Positions 52,702-61,346 of a DNA stretch of 64,000 bases are shown here, in pieces. Where the stretch lies: NCBI RefSeq assembly GCF_900111005.1, contig NZ_FOFV01000003.1, positions 310,001-374,000 of the forward strand, given 5' to 3'. A model generated the notes under the pieces. It saw only the letters and a list, made by a program, of their open reading frames with translations. It was not told where the DNA came from and did no database searches. The position numbers and the translations under genes were made by a program. Position 1 is the stretch's first letter; every line of letters begins with the position of its first letter. The stretch is from Lentzea albida. Its GTDB lineage: Bacteria; Actinomycetota; Actinomycetes; Mycobacteriales; Pseudonocardiaceae.

Positions 52702-53481
52702 ATGACCGCGGACCGCAGGCGAGAGCTGGGTGTGTTCCTGCGCAGCCGCAGGGAACGGATCACGCCCGCCGAGGCCGGTCTGCCGACCACCGCGCGGCGC
52801 CGCACGCCGGGTCTGCGGCGCGAGGAGATCGCGGTGCTCGCCGGCATCAGCGCCACCTGGTACACCTACCTCGAACAGGGCCGTGACGTGCGCGCGTCCG
52901 ACCAGGTCCTCACCTCCCTCGCCGCGGCACTGGGGCTCGACCGGCCCGAGAGGGACCACCTGTTCCACCTCGCGGGCCACGCGCCCGCGCCCGAGGCCGA
53001 GGTCGAACCGCTGACGGCCGAAGCCGCCGCCGTGCCGCACCTGCTGCAGCCGAACCCGGCGTACGTCATCGGTGCCACCTACGACGTCCTCAGTCACAAC
53101 GAGGCCGCCGCGGACCTCTTCCCCGTGCTGCGCACACCCGCGCCGAACCTCGCGCGGTGGACGTTCACCGACGAGACGGCACGAGAGGTCGTCCTCGACT
53201 GGGAGCAGGAGGCGCGCGGCCTGCTCGCCCGGCTGCGCACGCTCGCCGCGCGGCACCCCGGTGACGAGCGGTTCACGCGGCTGTTCGAGGAGCTGCGCGA
53301 GGCGAGCCGGGAGGTGCGGGCCTGGTGGCCGCACCAGGAGGTGCAGGCGCAGAGCGGAGGGCGCAAACGCCTGCGCCACCAGCGCTTGGGCGCCCTCGAC
53401 TACGCGTACACGGCGTTCCACCTCGCCGAGCAGCCGAGCCAGACGCTGGTGATCTACGCGGACCCGCGCCCCTGCGCGTGA
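52702..53481 (+). CDS. XRE regulator with MmyB-like ligand-binding domain
   Basis: 259 residues. The N-terminal HTH (LGVFLRSRRERITPAEAGL, RRTPGLRREEIAVLAGISATWYTYLEQGRDVRAS) and C-terminal MmyB-like domain (about 105-255; LLQPNPAYVIGATYDVLSHNEAA, LDYAYTAFHLAEQPSQTLVIY) are typical of the group. Related proteins bind fatty-acid-like ligands in a PAS-like pocket. GGAGG precedes the ATG. The SDR gene on the opposite strand is the likely target. Confidence 0.92.
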   Translation: MTADRRRELGVFLRSRRERITPAEAGLPTTARRRTPGLRREEIAVLAGISATWYTYLEQGRDVRASDQVLTSLAAALGLDRPERDHLFHLAGHAPAPEAEVEPLTAEAAAVPHLLQPNPAYVIGATYDVLSHNEAAADLFPVLRTPAPNLARWTFTDETAREVVLDWEQEARGLLARLRTLAARHPGDERFTRLFEELREASREVRAWWPHQEVQAQSGGRKRLRHQRLGALDYAYTAFHLAEQPSQTLVIYADPRPCA

Positions 53482-53776
53482 CGGTTCATCCGTCCGGTGG
53501 GCGTCGCAGGCATGGCGGCGGTCGCTCGTTCAGGTGGCGCGCGTTCCGCAGGTTTTTCGGGCTCGAACGCGGCTACTCCAGACGGCGCAACCAGGTGTTC
53601 CGTTCAGGGGAGGTGAAGTGCTCGGAACGCCGGTGCGGCGGTGGCAGGCCCTCTTCCCCAGATCGACGTCCCGCGGACCGGATGCCGGCGTGACTCCGGG
53701 CCGTGGTGCACGCACGGGCTCCAGCCACCGAAACCACCTCGCATGAACGAGATGTAGTCGTCTAGAGAGGAAGAAC

Positions 53777-55003
53777 ATGCGCAAGAACGTCACAACCGGC
53801 CTTCTGGCCGCGATCGCGGCCACAGGCCTCGTGCTGGCGGGCGGACCTTCCGCCGGCGCTGACAGCAGCGCGTTGCACCCCTACGACTTCGGTGGCTCAG
53901 AACATCTGACGAACGAGTACTGGTCCGACCATCAGGTGTGGACGTGGGCCGAGGGCGGGTTCGGCGGGAACTCCGGTGACGGCGGCGACGCCACCAGCTC
54001 CAACACCGCCACCACCGGCGACTCCGGCGATGTCGAAGAATCCGACGACTCCGGGGACTCCGACCACCACGGCTATTTCGGCGACTCCGACGACCACGGC
54101 TACTTCGATGATTCCGACGACTCCGGCGACGAGGACACGTCGACCGGCGACACCGGTCACGCCGCCAACAACAGCAACACCGAGGGCGGCGACACCGGCA
54201 GCGGGGGCGACGGCGGCGACGCCGTGGCCGAGGCGGACTCGGCCACGACCACCTGGGACGAGGACTCGGACGAGGAAGGCGACGAGGACGAGGGCAAGGG
54301 CGGGGACCACGGCTACGGCCACGGTGACTCCGACTCCTCGGCCGCTGCCGCCGAAGCGGGCGACGGCGGGAACTCCGGTGAGGGCGGCGACGCCGACAGC
54401 ACCAACGAGGCCACGACCGGCGACTCGGGCGACAGCGGTGACTCCGGCGACTCCGGGCACAACTCCGCCATGGTCATGTGCGTGCACTCGGTCTGCCTGA
54501 CGGGCACCGACTCGGGTGACTCCGGCTGGACGGGCACGGGCGACACCGGCGACGCCGCCAACAACAGCAACACCCACGGCGGCAACACGGGCAGTGGCGG
54601 CAACGGCGGCGACGCCGACGCGGCAGCGGACAGCTCCACCGCGACCGAGTGGGACGACGACGAGAACGCCGGGAACGACGAGTCCGACGCCAGTGCGGCC
54701 GCGGTGGCCGGCAACGGCGGGAACTCCGGTGCCGGCGGCGACGCCGACAGCACCAACATCGCCACGTCCGGCGACTCGGGCGACAGCGGCGATTCCGGCG
54801 ACACCGGCGACAACTCCGCGATGGTCATGTGCGTGCACTCGACGTGTGTGACCGACACGGACTCGGGCGACTCCGGCTGGACGGGCACGGGCGACACCGG
54901 CAACGCGACCAACAACAGCAACACCCACGGCGGCAACACCGGCCACGGTGGCCACGGCGGCGACGCGGTGGCGGCGAGCCTGAGCGAGGTGGTGGACGAC
55001 TGA
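53777..55003 (+). CDS. Secreted Asp/Gly/Ser-rich tandem-repeat protein
   Basis: 408 residues. The signal peptide MRKNVTTGLLAAIAATGLVLAGG...AGA precedes an extremely acidic, low-complexity mature protein. Three long modules each begin GGNSGxGGDAxSxNxATTGDSGD and end NNSNTxGGxTGxGGxGGDA; modules 2 and 3 start 351 bp apart (117 codons). The last two each contain a MVMCVHSxC Cys pair, the only Cys in the protein. No membrane anchor or sorting motif. The GDSGDSGD runs could bind calcium. GAGGAA precedes the ATG. No family recognised; a cell-surface or matrix structural role is a guess. Confidence 0.8.
   Translation: MRKNVTTGLLAAIAATGLVLAGGPSAGADSSALHPYDFGGSEHLTNEYWSDHQVWTWAEGGFGGNSGDGGDATSSNTATTGDSGDVEESDDSGDSDHHGYFGDSDDHGYFDDSDDSGDEDTSTGDTGHAANNSNTEGGDTGSGGDGGDAVAEADSATTTWDEDSDEEGDEDEGKGGDHGYGHGDSDSSAAAAEAGDGGNSGEGGDADSTNEATTGDSGDSGDSGDSGHNSAMVMCVHSVCLTGTDSGDSGWTGTGDTGDAANNSNTHGGNTGSGGNGGDADAAADSSTATEWDDDENAGNDESDASAAAVAGNGGNSGAGGDADSTNIATSGDSGDSGDSGDTGDNSAMVMCVHSTCVTDTDSGDSGWTGTGDTGNATNNSNTHGGNTGHGGHGGDAVAASLSEVVDD
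53969..54980 (+). repeat. Intragenic repeats of the Asp/Gly/Ser-rich protein
   Basis: The motif GGGAACTCCGGTG with the following GGCGGCGACGCC recurs at about 53966, 54368 and 54719. The segment from 54368 to about 54700 is repeated with few changes from 54719. Within each unit GGCGACTC-type hexamers recur in tandem, so slippage is likely. Confidence 0.7.
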
Positions 55004-55026
55004 TCGGCTGAGGCCATCACCTGGTG

Positions 55027-55057
55027 AGCGGGTGGGGACCGAAGTCCCACCCGCTTT
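55027..55057 (+). terminator. Intrinsic terminator of the repeat-protein gene
   Basis: AGCGGGTGGG...CCCACCCGCT hairpin with an inner GAC/GTC pairing around CGAA, one bulged G, followed by TTT. It lies between two convergent genes. Confidence 0.75.
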
Positions 55058-55075
55058 CCGGGCGTCCCAAGGGTT

Positions 55076-55894
55076 TCAGGCCGCCCGCGGGTACAGGCGG
55101 GCCATACCGGGAGGAGCGGCGAAGGGCGCCCACGTGCCCTCCGCCTGCGCCAGCCGGTCCGCGACGACCCACAGCACGCTGGAGTTGAAGCCGTAGCCCA
55201 GGTGTGAGGACGACACCTGGATGTTCTCCCTGCGCGGCCCCGGTTCCTCGACGCACGACTCCCACGAGACGATGCCGTCCGTTTTGGAGTAGACCGACGT
55301 GGCGGGCACCGGGATCGGCGGCCTCGTCGACTCGAGCGGCGGGAACTCGTCCTTCGGGATGTGCAGGCGCGACAACAACGAGAACGCCGGCATCGCCCGC
55401 GACTGCACCGGATCGCTCATGTTGTAAGGCGATCCGAGCGTGATCACCTGGCGGACGCGGTGGGGGTGGTCGCGCGCCATCTCGCGCGCGAAGATCCCGC
55501 CCAGCGACCAGCCGACGATCGACACCGGCCCGCCGTAGGCATCCGAGACCTTCTTCACCAACGCGTGCATGCCGTCGACGGCCTTGCGCGTCGGCCCGAT
55601 GTTGCGGCCGAGGCCCCAGGGGTTGACCTCGTAGCCGAGCCCCGACAGGAAACGGCGCAGCATCACCGTGGACGAGTCCGCGGCGCCGAGGCCGGGGAAC
55701 ACGAGGACCGGGTGGCCGTCACCGGACGGCGCGCCGCGCAGCATCGCCCGCGTGGCCACGAACTCGCCGACGTCGAGCGCGCAGCGGGTGGGCTCGGTGA
55801 GGTACCAGAACAGGCCGGGAGCGCTGCCTCTGACGAGGTGCAGCGGCGAGGTCGCAGGAGCTTCGAAGACTTCGTCCGAAGGTACGGCGGACAT
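55076..55894 (-). CDS. Alpha/beta hydrolase (lipase/acyltransferase-like)
   Basis: 272 residues from ATG 55894, chosen for GGGGAGG five bases upstream; an upstream ATG at 55960 lacks one. The alpha/beta-hydrolase nucleophile elbow is VGWSLGGIFAREMARDHPHRV, with oxyanion strand VLVFPGLGAADSSTVMLRRFL and a likely catalytic His in SSSHLGYGFNSSVLW. No signal peptide. It is divergent from a WS/DGAT acyltransferase gene, which suggests work on acyl lipids. Confidence 0.87.
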   Translation of the reverse strand: MSAVPSDEVFEAPATSPLHLVRGSAPGLFWYLTEPTRCALDVGEFVATRAMLRGAPSGDGHPVLVFPGLGAADSSTVMLRRFLSGLGYEVNPWGLGRNIGPTRKAVDGMHALVKKVSDAYGGPVSIVGWSLGGIFAREMARDHPHRVRQVITLGSPYNMSDPVQSRAMPAFSLLSRLHIPKDEFPPLESTRPPIPVPATSVYSKTDGIVSWESCVEEPGPRRENIQVSSSHLGYGFNSSVLWVVADRLAQAEGTWAPFAAPPGMARLYPRAA

Positions 55895-56106
55895 AGGAGC
55901 CTCCCCACACGTCGACAACCCCGAGCCGGCGCCCCGGGCCGCGTCGCCCGGTGAGTCCATGATGTTTCGTGAACGATCTTTTCGCCAGCACTTTCGAGTC
56001 TCGATTCGCCACGAAGATGTAACGCGTCGGCAACCTCACAGCTGTGCAGTGCCTCTCACCTGCATGGACGTCGATTGAGACGCACCGCTCCTCTAGTCTT
56101 TTTCGA

Positions 56107-57570
56107 GTGGATCGGATGAGCAGTTTGGACGCGAGCTTCTACTTCATCGAGGACGAGAACGTGCCGATGCACGTCGGTTCCGTCCTGGTCTTCGACGGGC
56201 CGGCCCCGTCCTACGGCGACGTGATCCGGCTCTTCCTGTCGCGCATGGACCAGGTGCCGCGCTACCGGCAGAAGGTGAAGGCGCTGCCGTTCCACGTGGG
56301 GCGTCCGGTCTGGGTCGACGACGACCACTTCAACATCCTCTACCACGTGCGCCACACCGCGGTGCCGTCGCCGGGCGGGGAGGACCAGCTGCGCAACCTC
56401 GCCGGCCGGATCTTCGCGCAGAAGCTCGACGACTCGAAGCCGCTGTGGGAGGCGTGGCTCGTCGAGGGCCTCGAGGGCGGCCGCTGGGCGATCATCTCCA
56501 AGGTCCACCACTGCATGATCGACGGAGTGTCCGGTTCGGACATGCTGCAGCTGACGCTCGACTTCCGGCAGGACAGCGTGCTGCCGGAGCCGAAGGAGTG
56601 GAAGCCGCAGCCGCAGCCCTCGACGCTCGACCTGGTGGTCGACGGCGTCCGCGACGCCGTGGTGACGCCGGTGCAGCACCTGTCCGCGTTGCCCGCCGTC
56701 GCGCGCAACGTCCGTTCCCTCAGCGAGATCCTGGACTTCGGCAAGTCCGTCCTCGGTTCTCTTCCCAGCACGGCGAGGCGTCTGGTGACGCGGGCGGCGA
56801 CGTCGTTGAACGGTCCCATCGGGCCGCACCGCCGCTGGGTGTGGGCGCGCGCGAGCCTGGCCGAGATCAAGCAGATCCGCACCGCGGCGGGCGGCACCGT
56901 CAACGACGTCATCCTGACCGCGATCACGCGGGGTTTCCGCGACCTGCTGGAGAAGCGCGGCGAGCTGACCGAGGGCATGGTCGTGCGCACCATGGTCCCC
57001 GTGTCGATGCGCAAGGCGGACCAGCACAACGAGTTGAACAACCGCGTCAGCGCCGTGCTGGTCAACCTGCCCGTGGGCGAGGCGGACCCGGTGAAGCGCC
57101 TCGCGTCGATCCGCGAGCAGATGGACGACCTGAAGGGCTCGCGTCAGGCCGCGGGCGCGAACGTGCTGACGAACCTGTCGAACTTCGCCGCGCCGACGCT
57201 GATGGCGCTGGGCTCGCGGACCGCGATGCGGTTCCCGCAGCAGATCCTGCAGACCGTCACCACGAACGTGCCCGGCCCGCGCGTGCCGCTCTACATGCTC
57301 GGCCGCCCGCTCGTGGAGATGTTCCCGTACGTGCCGGTCGCCTCGACGATCCGGATCACCGTCGGCATCTTCTCCTACCTCGACCGGTTCACCTTCGGCA
57401 TCAACGCCGACTTCGACGGCGTGCCGGACGTCCAGATCCTCGCGGACGGCATCCGCGCGGGCTTCGACGAGATGGTCGCGCTGGCCGCCGAGGCCGCGGA
57501 GAGCTCCGCGGCGAAGAAGTCCGCCGCGAAGCCGCGTGCCGTGCGCACGAAGCCGGAGCCGACGGCCTGA
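56107..57570 (+). CDS. Wax ester synthase/diacylglycerol acyltransferase (WS/DGAT)
   Basis: 487 residues from GTG 56107 (ATG 56116 also in frame). The catalytic motif HHCMIDG (about residues 134-140) is the HHxxxDG signature of bacterial WS/DGAT, and NDVILTAITRGFRDLL plus the C-terminal VTTNVPGPRVPLYMLG and FGINADFDGVPD blocks complete the family pattern. It joins acyl-CoA to diacylglycerol or long-chain alcohols for storage lipid. TAGTCT ahead of the GTG suggests a leaderless transcript. The C-terminus is Ala/Lys-rich. Confidence 0.93.
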   Translation: MDRMSSLDASFYFIEDENVPMHVGSVLVFDGPAPSYGDVIRLFLSRMDQVPRYRQKVKALPFHVGRPVWVDDDHFNILYHVRHTAVPSPGGEDQLRNLAGRIFAQKLDDSKPLWEAWLVEGLEGGRWAIISKVHHCMIDGVSGSDMLQLTLDFRQDSVLPEPKEWKPQPQPSTLDLVVDGVRDAVVTPVQHLSALPAVARNVRSLSEILDFGKSVLGSLPSTARRLVTRAATSLNGPIGPHRRWVWARASLAEIKQIRTAAGGTVNDVILTAITRGFRDLLEKRGELTEGMVVRTMVPVSMRKADQHNELNNRVSAVLVNLPVGEADPVKRLASIREQMDDLKGSRQAAGANVLTNLSNFAAPTLMALGSRTAMRFPQQILQTVTTNVPGPRVPLYMLGRPLVEMFPYVPVASTIRITVGIFSYLDRFTFGINADFDGVPDVQILADGIRAGFDEMVALAAEAAESSAAKKSAAKPRAVRTKPEPTA

Positions 57571-58124
57571 GGCACGCGCTGACGGTCCAGGCGGGCGAGC
57601 ACGACCTGCACCTGACCGTGGTGGGACTCGACGCGCGGCTGGGCGCCCTCGGGCTGGCTCTCGGCCAGGTCGACGACGTCCGCGTCGACCTGGAGGACGT
57701 GCGGTGGTCGCGCTGGCGTGCCCGCCGCGCCACCGTCGTGTGCCGCGACGTGCACGTGAACCCGCCCGCCGTGCTGGTGGCGTCACCGGTCGAGTTCCGC
57801 GTGGAAGTGGACTTCGCGGACATCCCGGAGTTGCAACCGGTCAGTTGGTTCCCGTTGACCGTCCGGTTGGTCGGCTCCGAGCTGCACGTGCGGCTGCACA
57901 GGTGGCTGCCGGCGCGGGTGTTCGCGGTGCCGGAGCTGCCGCGCGGCGTCGAGCTGACGGGCGTCGAGCAGCACGCGGACCACTTCGTGCTGACCGGGGC
58001 CGCCCCCGTGCTGCGGGAGCGGCTCACGTTCGGTCAGCTCGCGGACGTGGTCAGGCGGTTGGCGTCCATCCACTCGAGGACCCGCTCGGACACGACCTCG
58101 GGGACCTCCAGCTGGGGCACGTGA
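57567..58124 (+). CDS. Hypothetical DUF2993-like protein
   Basis: Open frame directly after WS/DGAT. No ATG; GTG 57618 or a CTG overlapping the previous stop would start it, giving 168-185 residues. The sequence is protein-like: alternating beta strands (LTVVGLDARLGALGLALGQV, VDDVRVDLEDVRW, VEFRVEVDFADIPEL, HFVLTGAAPVLRERLTFGQL) recall the lipid-binding DUF2993/LmeA-type fold of actinobacteria, but without certainty. No signal peptide seen. The 3' end overlaps the convergent hydrolase by 91 bases, so the true gene may be shorter or degenerate. Confidence 0.5.
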   Translation: MRHALTVQAGEHDLHLTVVGLDARLGALGLALGQVDDVRVDLEDVRWSRWRARRATVVCRDVHVNPPAVLVASPVEFRVEVDFADIPELQPVSWFPLTVRLVGSELHVRLHRWLPARVFAVPELPRGVELTGVEQHADHFVLTGAAPVLRERLTFGQLADVVRRLASIHSRTRSDTTSGTSSWGT

Positions 58125-58948
58125 CCGACGTTCGCCAGCTCGTCGTAGCGCCAGTGCGGGAACCGGCGGGCCGCGGCCCGGGCGGAGGCGACGTTGACGA
58201 GCCTGTCGCGGTCACCGCTCATCAGGAACACCGGCACGCGCACCTTCGCCATCGCCGCGTGGTAGGCCCCGCGCTTCGAGAGCGCGGACACGACGCTGCG
58301 CGCGGCTTCGAGGAACGCCTTGTCGAGCCCCTCGACCTTCGCGCGCTCGCCGATCAGGTGTTCGCTGGCGAGCTTGAGCTCCTCGGGGATGCCCGACGGG
58401 TCCGCGCAGACCAGTTTCAGCAGCCGGTCGACCTGCGCTCGTGCCGGCGCGGTCCTCGACCTCGCCAGGAACCGCTCCCCCAGCCCCGGCACCGAGTACA
58501 GGAAGAACGTGGCGAGCACCGCCGGGTCCGGCCGGGTGCCCAGCACCATCGGCAGCGCGGGGTCGACCAGCACCAGTCCCTTCACCTGCTCGGGGTCGTG
58601 GGCGGTCTGGAAGAGCGAGATCAGCCCGCCCATCGAGTTGCCGACGAGGACCGCCGGTTCCCGCACGACCTCCCGCAGGAACCGGCCCAGCAGCCGCGTG
58701 TTGGCCTGGACGGTCGTCTGCCGCCCCTCCGGGTGCGTCAGGCCGTGCCCGGCGAGGTCGACGGCCGTGACGCGGGCCCTCCGCGCGAGCAACGGCGCCA
58801 GCAGCACCCAGTTGAGGTGCGACCCGCCGAGCCCGTGCACGAGCACGACGCGCGGACCGTCCTCCGGTCCGCCGAAGTCGACCCAGTGCACGGGCCCGCC
58901 GAGGTCAGCGTGGTGGCTGGTGCCGCCGAAGTTCGCCACAGTCGTCAT
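58034..58948 (-). CDS. Alpha/beta hydrolase
   Basis: 304 residues from ATG 58948. Motifs: oxyanion HGLGGSHLNW, nucleophile elbow VGNSMGGLISL, acid SGDRDRLVN and catalytic His in VGHVPQLEVPE. General esterase/lipase/haloperoxidase-like fold; substrate unknown. Short upstream region carries a 14-base palindrome typical of TetR-family operators overlapping the promoter; CATACT lies 9-14 bases before the ATG. Confidence 0.9.
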   Translation of the reverse strand: MTTVANFGGTSHHADLGGPVHWVDFGGPEDGPRVVLVHGLGGSHLNWVLLAPLLARRARVTAVDLAGHGLTHPEGRQTTVQANTRLLGRFLREVVREPAVLVGNSMGGLISLFQTAHDPEQVKGLVLVDPALPMVLGTRPDPAVLATFFLYSVPGLGERFLARSRTAPARAQVDRLLKLVCADPSGIPEELKLASEHLIGERAKVEGLDKAFLEAARSVVSALSKRGAYHAAMAKVRVPVFLMSGDRDRLVNVASARAAARRFPHWRYDELANVGHVPQLEVPEVVSERVLEWMDANRLTTSAS

Positions 58949-58969
58949 ACCAACCAGTATGTCGCTTGA

Positions 58970-58983
58970 ACCGACCGGTCGGT
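58970..58983. promoter_or_regulatory. TetR-type operator palindrome
   Basis: Perfect palindrome ACCGACCGGTCGGT upstream of the alpha/beta-hydrolase gene, about 7 bases before a CATACT -10 candidate and so overlapping the -35 position. Such sites usually bind TetR-family repressors; no tetR gene lies in the window. Confidence 0.5.
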
Positions 58984-58995
58984 AGCCGCCGTTCG

Positions 58996-59817
58996 TCACC
59001 GCCAGGGCGACGCCGGTCGGCACTGGTCCCTCAGGAGCGGGTCACCGTAGACGATTTCGAGGGTCTTCGGGTCGTAGAAGCACGCTGTCCGCTCGTCCTG
59101 GCTCGTGCCGAGCACCTCGCCGCTCGCGTCGTAGGCGCGGACGAGCGGTTCGGGTGCGCCTTCCGGGACCGTCCAGGACGGCGGGTGGTACAGGCGGACG
59201 GCGTACGTGCCGTTGACGATCTTGGCGTCGGCCGTCACGCCGTCCGCGGTGACCGACACCCGCGCGACCGCCGGGTCGATCCGCCCGGCCACCGTCCGGT
59301 GGCCGGGCTTGCCCTCGAACCACGTGCCCCGGTGATCGCCGCCGCTGGTCGCGGTCGTGACGTCGACGGAGAGGTGCCCCGGCAGGAGGCGCACGGCGCG
59401 CCGCGCGTAATCGGAGGTGTACGGCCTGGCCCCTTCGCCGAGAGCGCACAGCAGCACCCCCTGCTCGTCGTGGAGCAGGGCCCACCGCGTCTGTTCGTCG
59501 AACAGCTGCCGCAGCTCCGCCTTCCCGATCTGCCCGCTGGCGTGCATGCACCCCTTCTCGATCGCCTCGGCCGTCGCGCGCGGCACGTCGGGGCCGGACG
59601 TCGTGGGCGGCGGGCTGGTGACGGGAACGGCGGGCTCCGGCGGGAGCGCGACCGGCCGGAGGGTCACGACGCTGACGACCACGGCGGCGACCGCGGCAAC
59701 CCCGGCGAGGACCGGGAAGAGCAACCGGCGACCCGCGACCGCCTGTTCGAGCTCGGCGCGGATCTGGGTGTGGCGGCCCGGCGGCAGGTCCCGCGGGGGT
59801 GGGAGCGTGCTGGTCAT
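58996..59817 (-). CDS. Membrane-anchored partner of ECF sigma factor, unknown outer domain
   Basis: 273 residues from ATG 59817, which overlaps the sigma-factor stop (ATGA). A short cytoplasmic N-terminus of about 33 residues (RHTQIRAELEQAVAGRR) precedes one membrane helix (about 34-53) and a long outer domain containing two Cys near the N-terminal part and two near the C-terminal end (ACFYDP...RDQCRP). Position and topology suit an anti-sigma factor or sensor, but no zinc-binding HxxxCxxC anti-sigma motif is present and the cytoplasmic part is very small. Confidence 0.82.
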   Translation of the reverse strand: MTSTLPPPRDLPPGRHTQIRAELEQAVAGRRLLFPVLAGVAAVAAVVVSVVTLRPVALPPEPAVPVTSPPPTTSGPDVPRATAEAIEKGCMHASGQIGKAELRQLFDEQTRWALLHDEQGVLLCALGEGARPYTSDYARRAVRLLPGHLSVDVTTATSGGDHRGTWFEGKPGHRTVAGRIDPAVARVSVTADGVTADAKIVNGTYAVRLYHPPSWTVPEGAPEPLVRAYDASGEVLGTSQDERTACFYDPKTLEIVYGDPLLRDQCRPASPWR

Positions 59818-60383
59818 CGGACCTCCTCGGTGTGCACGAGCTCGCGGTGCTGCTGGAGCTTCGACTTCGCCTTGCTGACGCGCGCCCGCACGCTGCCCTC
59901 GGTGATGCCGAGCACCGCCGCCGCGTCCGCGTACGACACCTCGGACCACACGCACAGCGCGAGCGCCTCACGTTCGTTGCGCGGCAACTCCGCCACGGCG
60001 TCGAGCAGCTCCTTCATCCGCCGTTGGTCGTCGAGCCGTTCCGCCACCAGGTCCGCGTGGTCGGGCACCGCGCGCTCCTCCCCGACCCGCCGCAGGTTCC
60101 GCAGCCGCCGGGTCAGCGAGCGCTGCTCGTTGCGCACGACGTTCGTCGCCACGGCGAGCAGCCACGGCAACGCTGAATCGCGTTCGAGCCGCACGTCGCC
60201 GCGCTTGCGCCAGGCCAGCAGGAACGTCGCCTGCAGGTGGTCCTCGGCCTCGGCCCACGAGGCGGTCAACCGGAAGCAGTGGTTGTAGACGGCCTTGGCG
60301 TGCCGGTCGAACAGCGCCCCGAAGGCCCGCGCACCGCCCCCGGCGGCCCGCGACCACAACTCGCGGTCGTCTTCGGTTGTCAT
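59814..60383 (-). CDS. ECF-type RNA polymerase sigma factor
   Basis: 189 residues. Region 2 (about 12-85; YNHCFRLTASWAEAEDHLQATFLLAWRKRG, LPWLLAVATNVVRNEQRS) and region 4 (about 125-185; LPRNEREALALCVWSEVSYADAAAVLGITEGSVRARVSKAKSKL) are complete and joined by a short linker. Region 2.1 (ALFDRHAKAVYN) is typical of SigE-like ECF groups. It is co-transcribed with the membrane protein downstream, which probably controls its activity. Confidence 0.94.
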   Translation of the reverse strand: MTTEDDRELWSRAAGGGARAFGALFDRHAKAVYNHCFRLTASWAEAEDHLQATFLLAWRKRGDVRLERDSALPWLLAVATNVVRNEQRSLTRRLRNLRRVGEERAVPDHADLVAERLDDQRRMKELLDAVAELPRNEREALALCVWSEVSYADAAAVLGITEGSVRARVSKAKSKLQQHRELVHTEEVR

Positions 60384-60446
60384 ACCCGTACGTGTCCGCC
60401 CACCCCGGAAGTGTTGGCACCGCGCCGATCACTAGCGTTGCGGAGC

Positions 60447-61346
60447 GTGGCACATCTGGGGGTGGCCGATCTCGCGGGCATCGCGCAGTCAGCGTACGGC
60501 CGTGAACTGCACGACGTGACCCGCCTCAGCGGCGGCAGCAAGAAGGGCGTCTACCGCCTCACGCTCGACGACGGCACGACGGGCATCGCGTACGTGTGGC
60601 GCGCCTCCGAGGACTACTGGCCGGAACACGACCACGACCCGTTGTTCGGCCACGCGAGCGGGCGCGACCTGTTCCTCACGGCCCACACCGCGCTCACCGA
60701 GTCGGGCGCGTCCGTGCCGGGGCTGGTGCTGACAACCCCCGACGTGGTCGTGGTCGAGGACCTGGGAAGCGATTTCCTGGAACAGTCGCTCGACACCGAG
60801 GTCCTGGACCGCCTGTGGGACGACCTCGCCGCCGTGCACCGCCACACCAGCCCGCGCTACGGCCGCCCGAGCGCACTCCAACCCTTGGACGCGCCCGCGG
60901 TGCCCGACGTCGTGCTGCACCGCGCCCTCGGCCACCTGGAAGCCTGCTGCGCGCGCGTCCCGAGGATCGCCGCCGAACGGGACCGCCTGGAAACCCAGCT
61001 GCGCCAACGACACGCCGTGCTCGCCCCGCGCACCACGTACTCGCTGATCCACGGCGAACTGGGCCCCGACCACGTGCTCGTGGCGGACGGCAGGCCGGTG
61101 CTGATCGACATCGAGGGCGCGATGTTCTTCGACGTCGAGTGGGAACACGTGTTCCTGGAACTGCGCTTCGGCTCCCACCACCGCCCGGTCGCGGGCCTCG
61201 ACCAGGCCCGGATGTCGTTCTACCGCCCCGCCCAGCACCTGTCCCTCGTGGAGGGCCCGCTCCGGTTGCTGGACGGCGGTTTCCCGCACCGCGAGGCCAT
61301 GCGGGCGATCGCGGAGCACAACGTCGGGCGCGTGCTGGCCTGTTAA
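60447..61346 (+). CDS. Aminoglycoside-phosphotransferase-like kinase
   Basis: 299 residues from GTG 60447 (CGGAG just upstream). APH/choline-kinase fold: nucleotide loop LSGGSKKGVYRL, VEDLGSDFLEQSL hinge, Brenner-type loop IHGELGPDHVLV (202-212) and metal motif LIDIEGAMFFDVEWEH (D221). The usual catalytic Asp of HGDxxxxN is replaced by Glu and the Asn by His/Val, so catalysis may be altered. It may still phosphorylate a small metabolite. The stop overlaps that of the convergent membrane protein by four bases. Confidence 0.85.
   Translation: MAHLGVADLAGIAQSAYGRELHDVTRLSGGSKKGVYRLTLDDGTTGIAYVWRASEDYWPEHDHDPLFGHASGRDLFLTAHTALTESGASVPGLVLTTPDVVVVEDLGSDFLEQSLDTEVLDRLWDDLAAVHRHTSPRYGRPSALQPLDAPAVPDVVLHRALGHLEACCARVPRIAAERDRLETQLRQRHAVLAPRTTYSLIHGELGPDHVLVADGRPVLIDIEGAMFFDVEWEHVFLELRFGSHHRPVAGLDQARMSFYRPAQHLSLVEGPLRLLDGGFPHREAMRAIAEHNVGRVLAC

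Noticed and set aside
53482..53776. Small gene in the gap before the repeat-protein gene
   Set aside because: Short frames exist on both strands but none has a ribosome site or protein-like composition; the gap is best read as promoter DNA.
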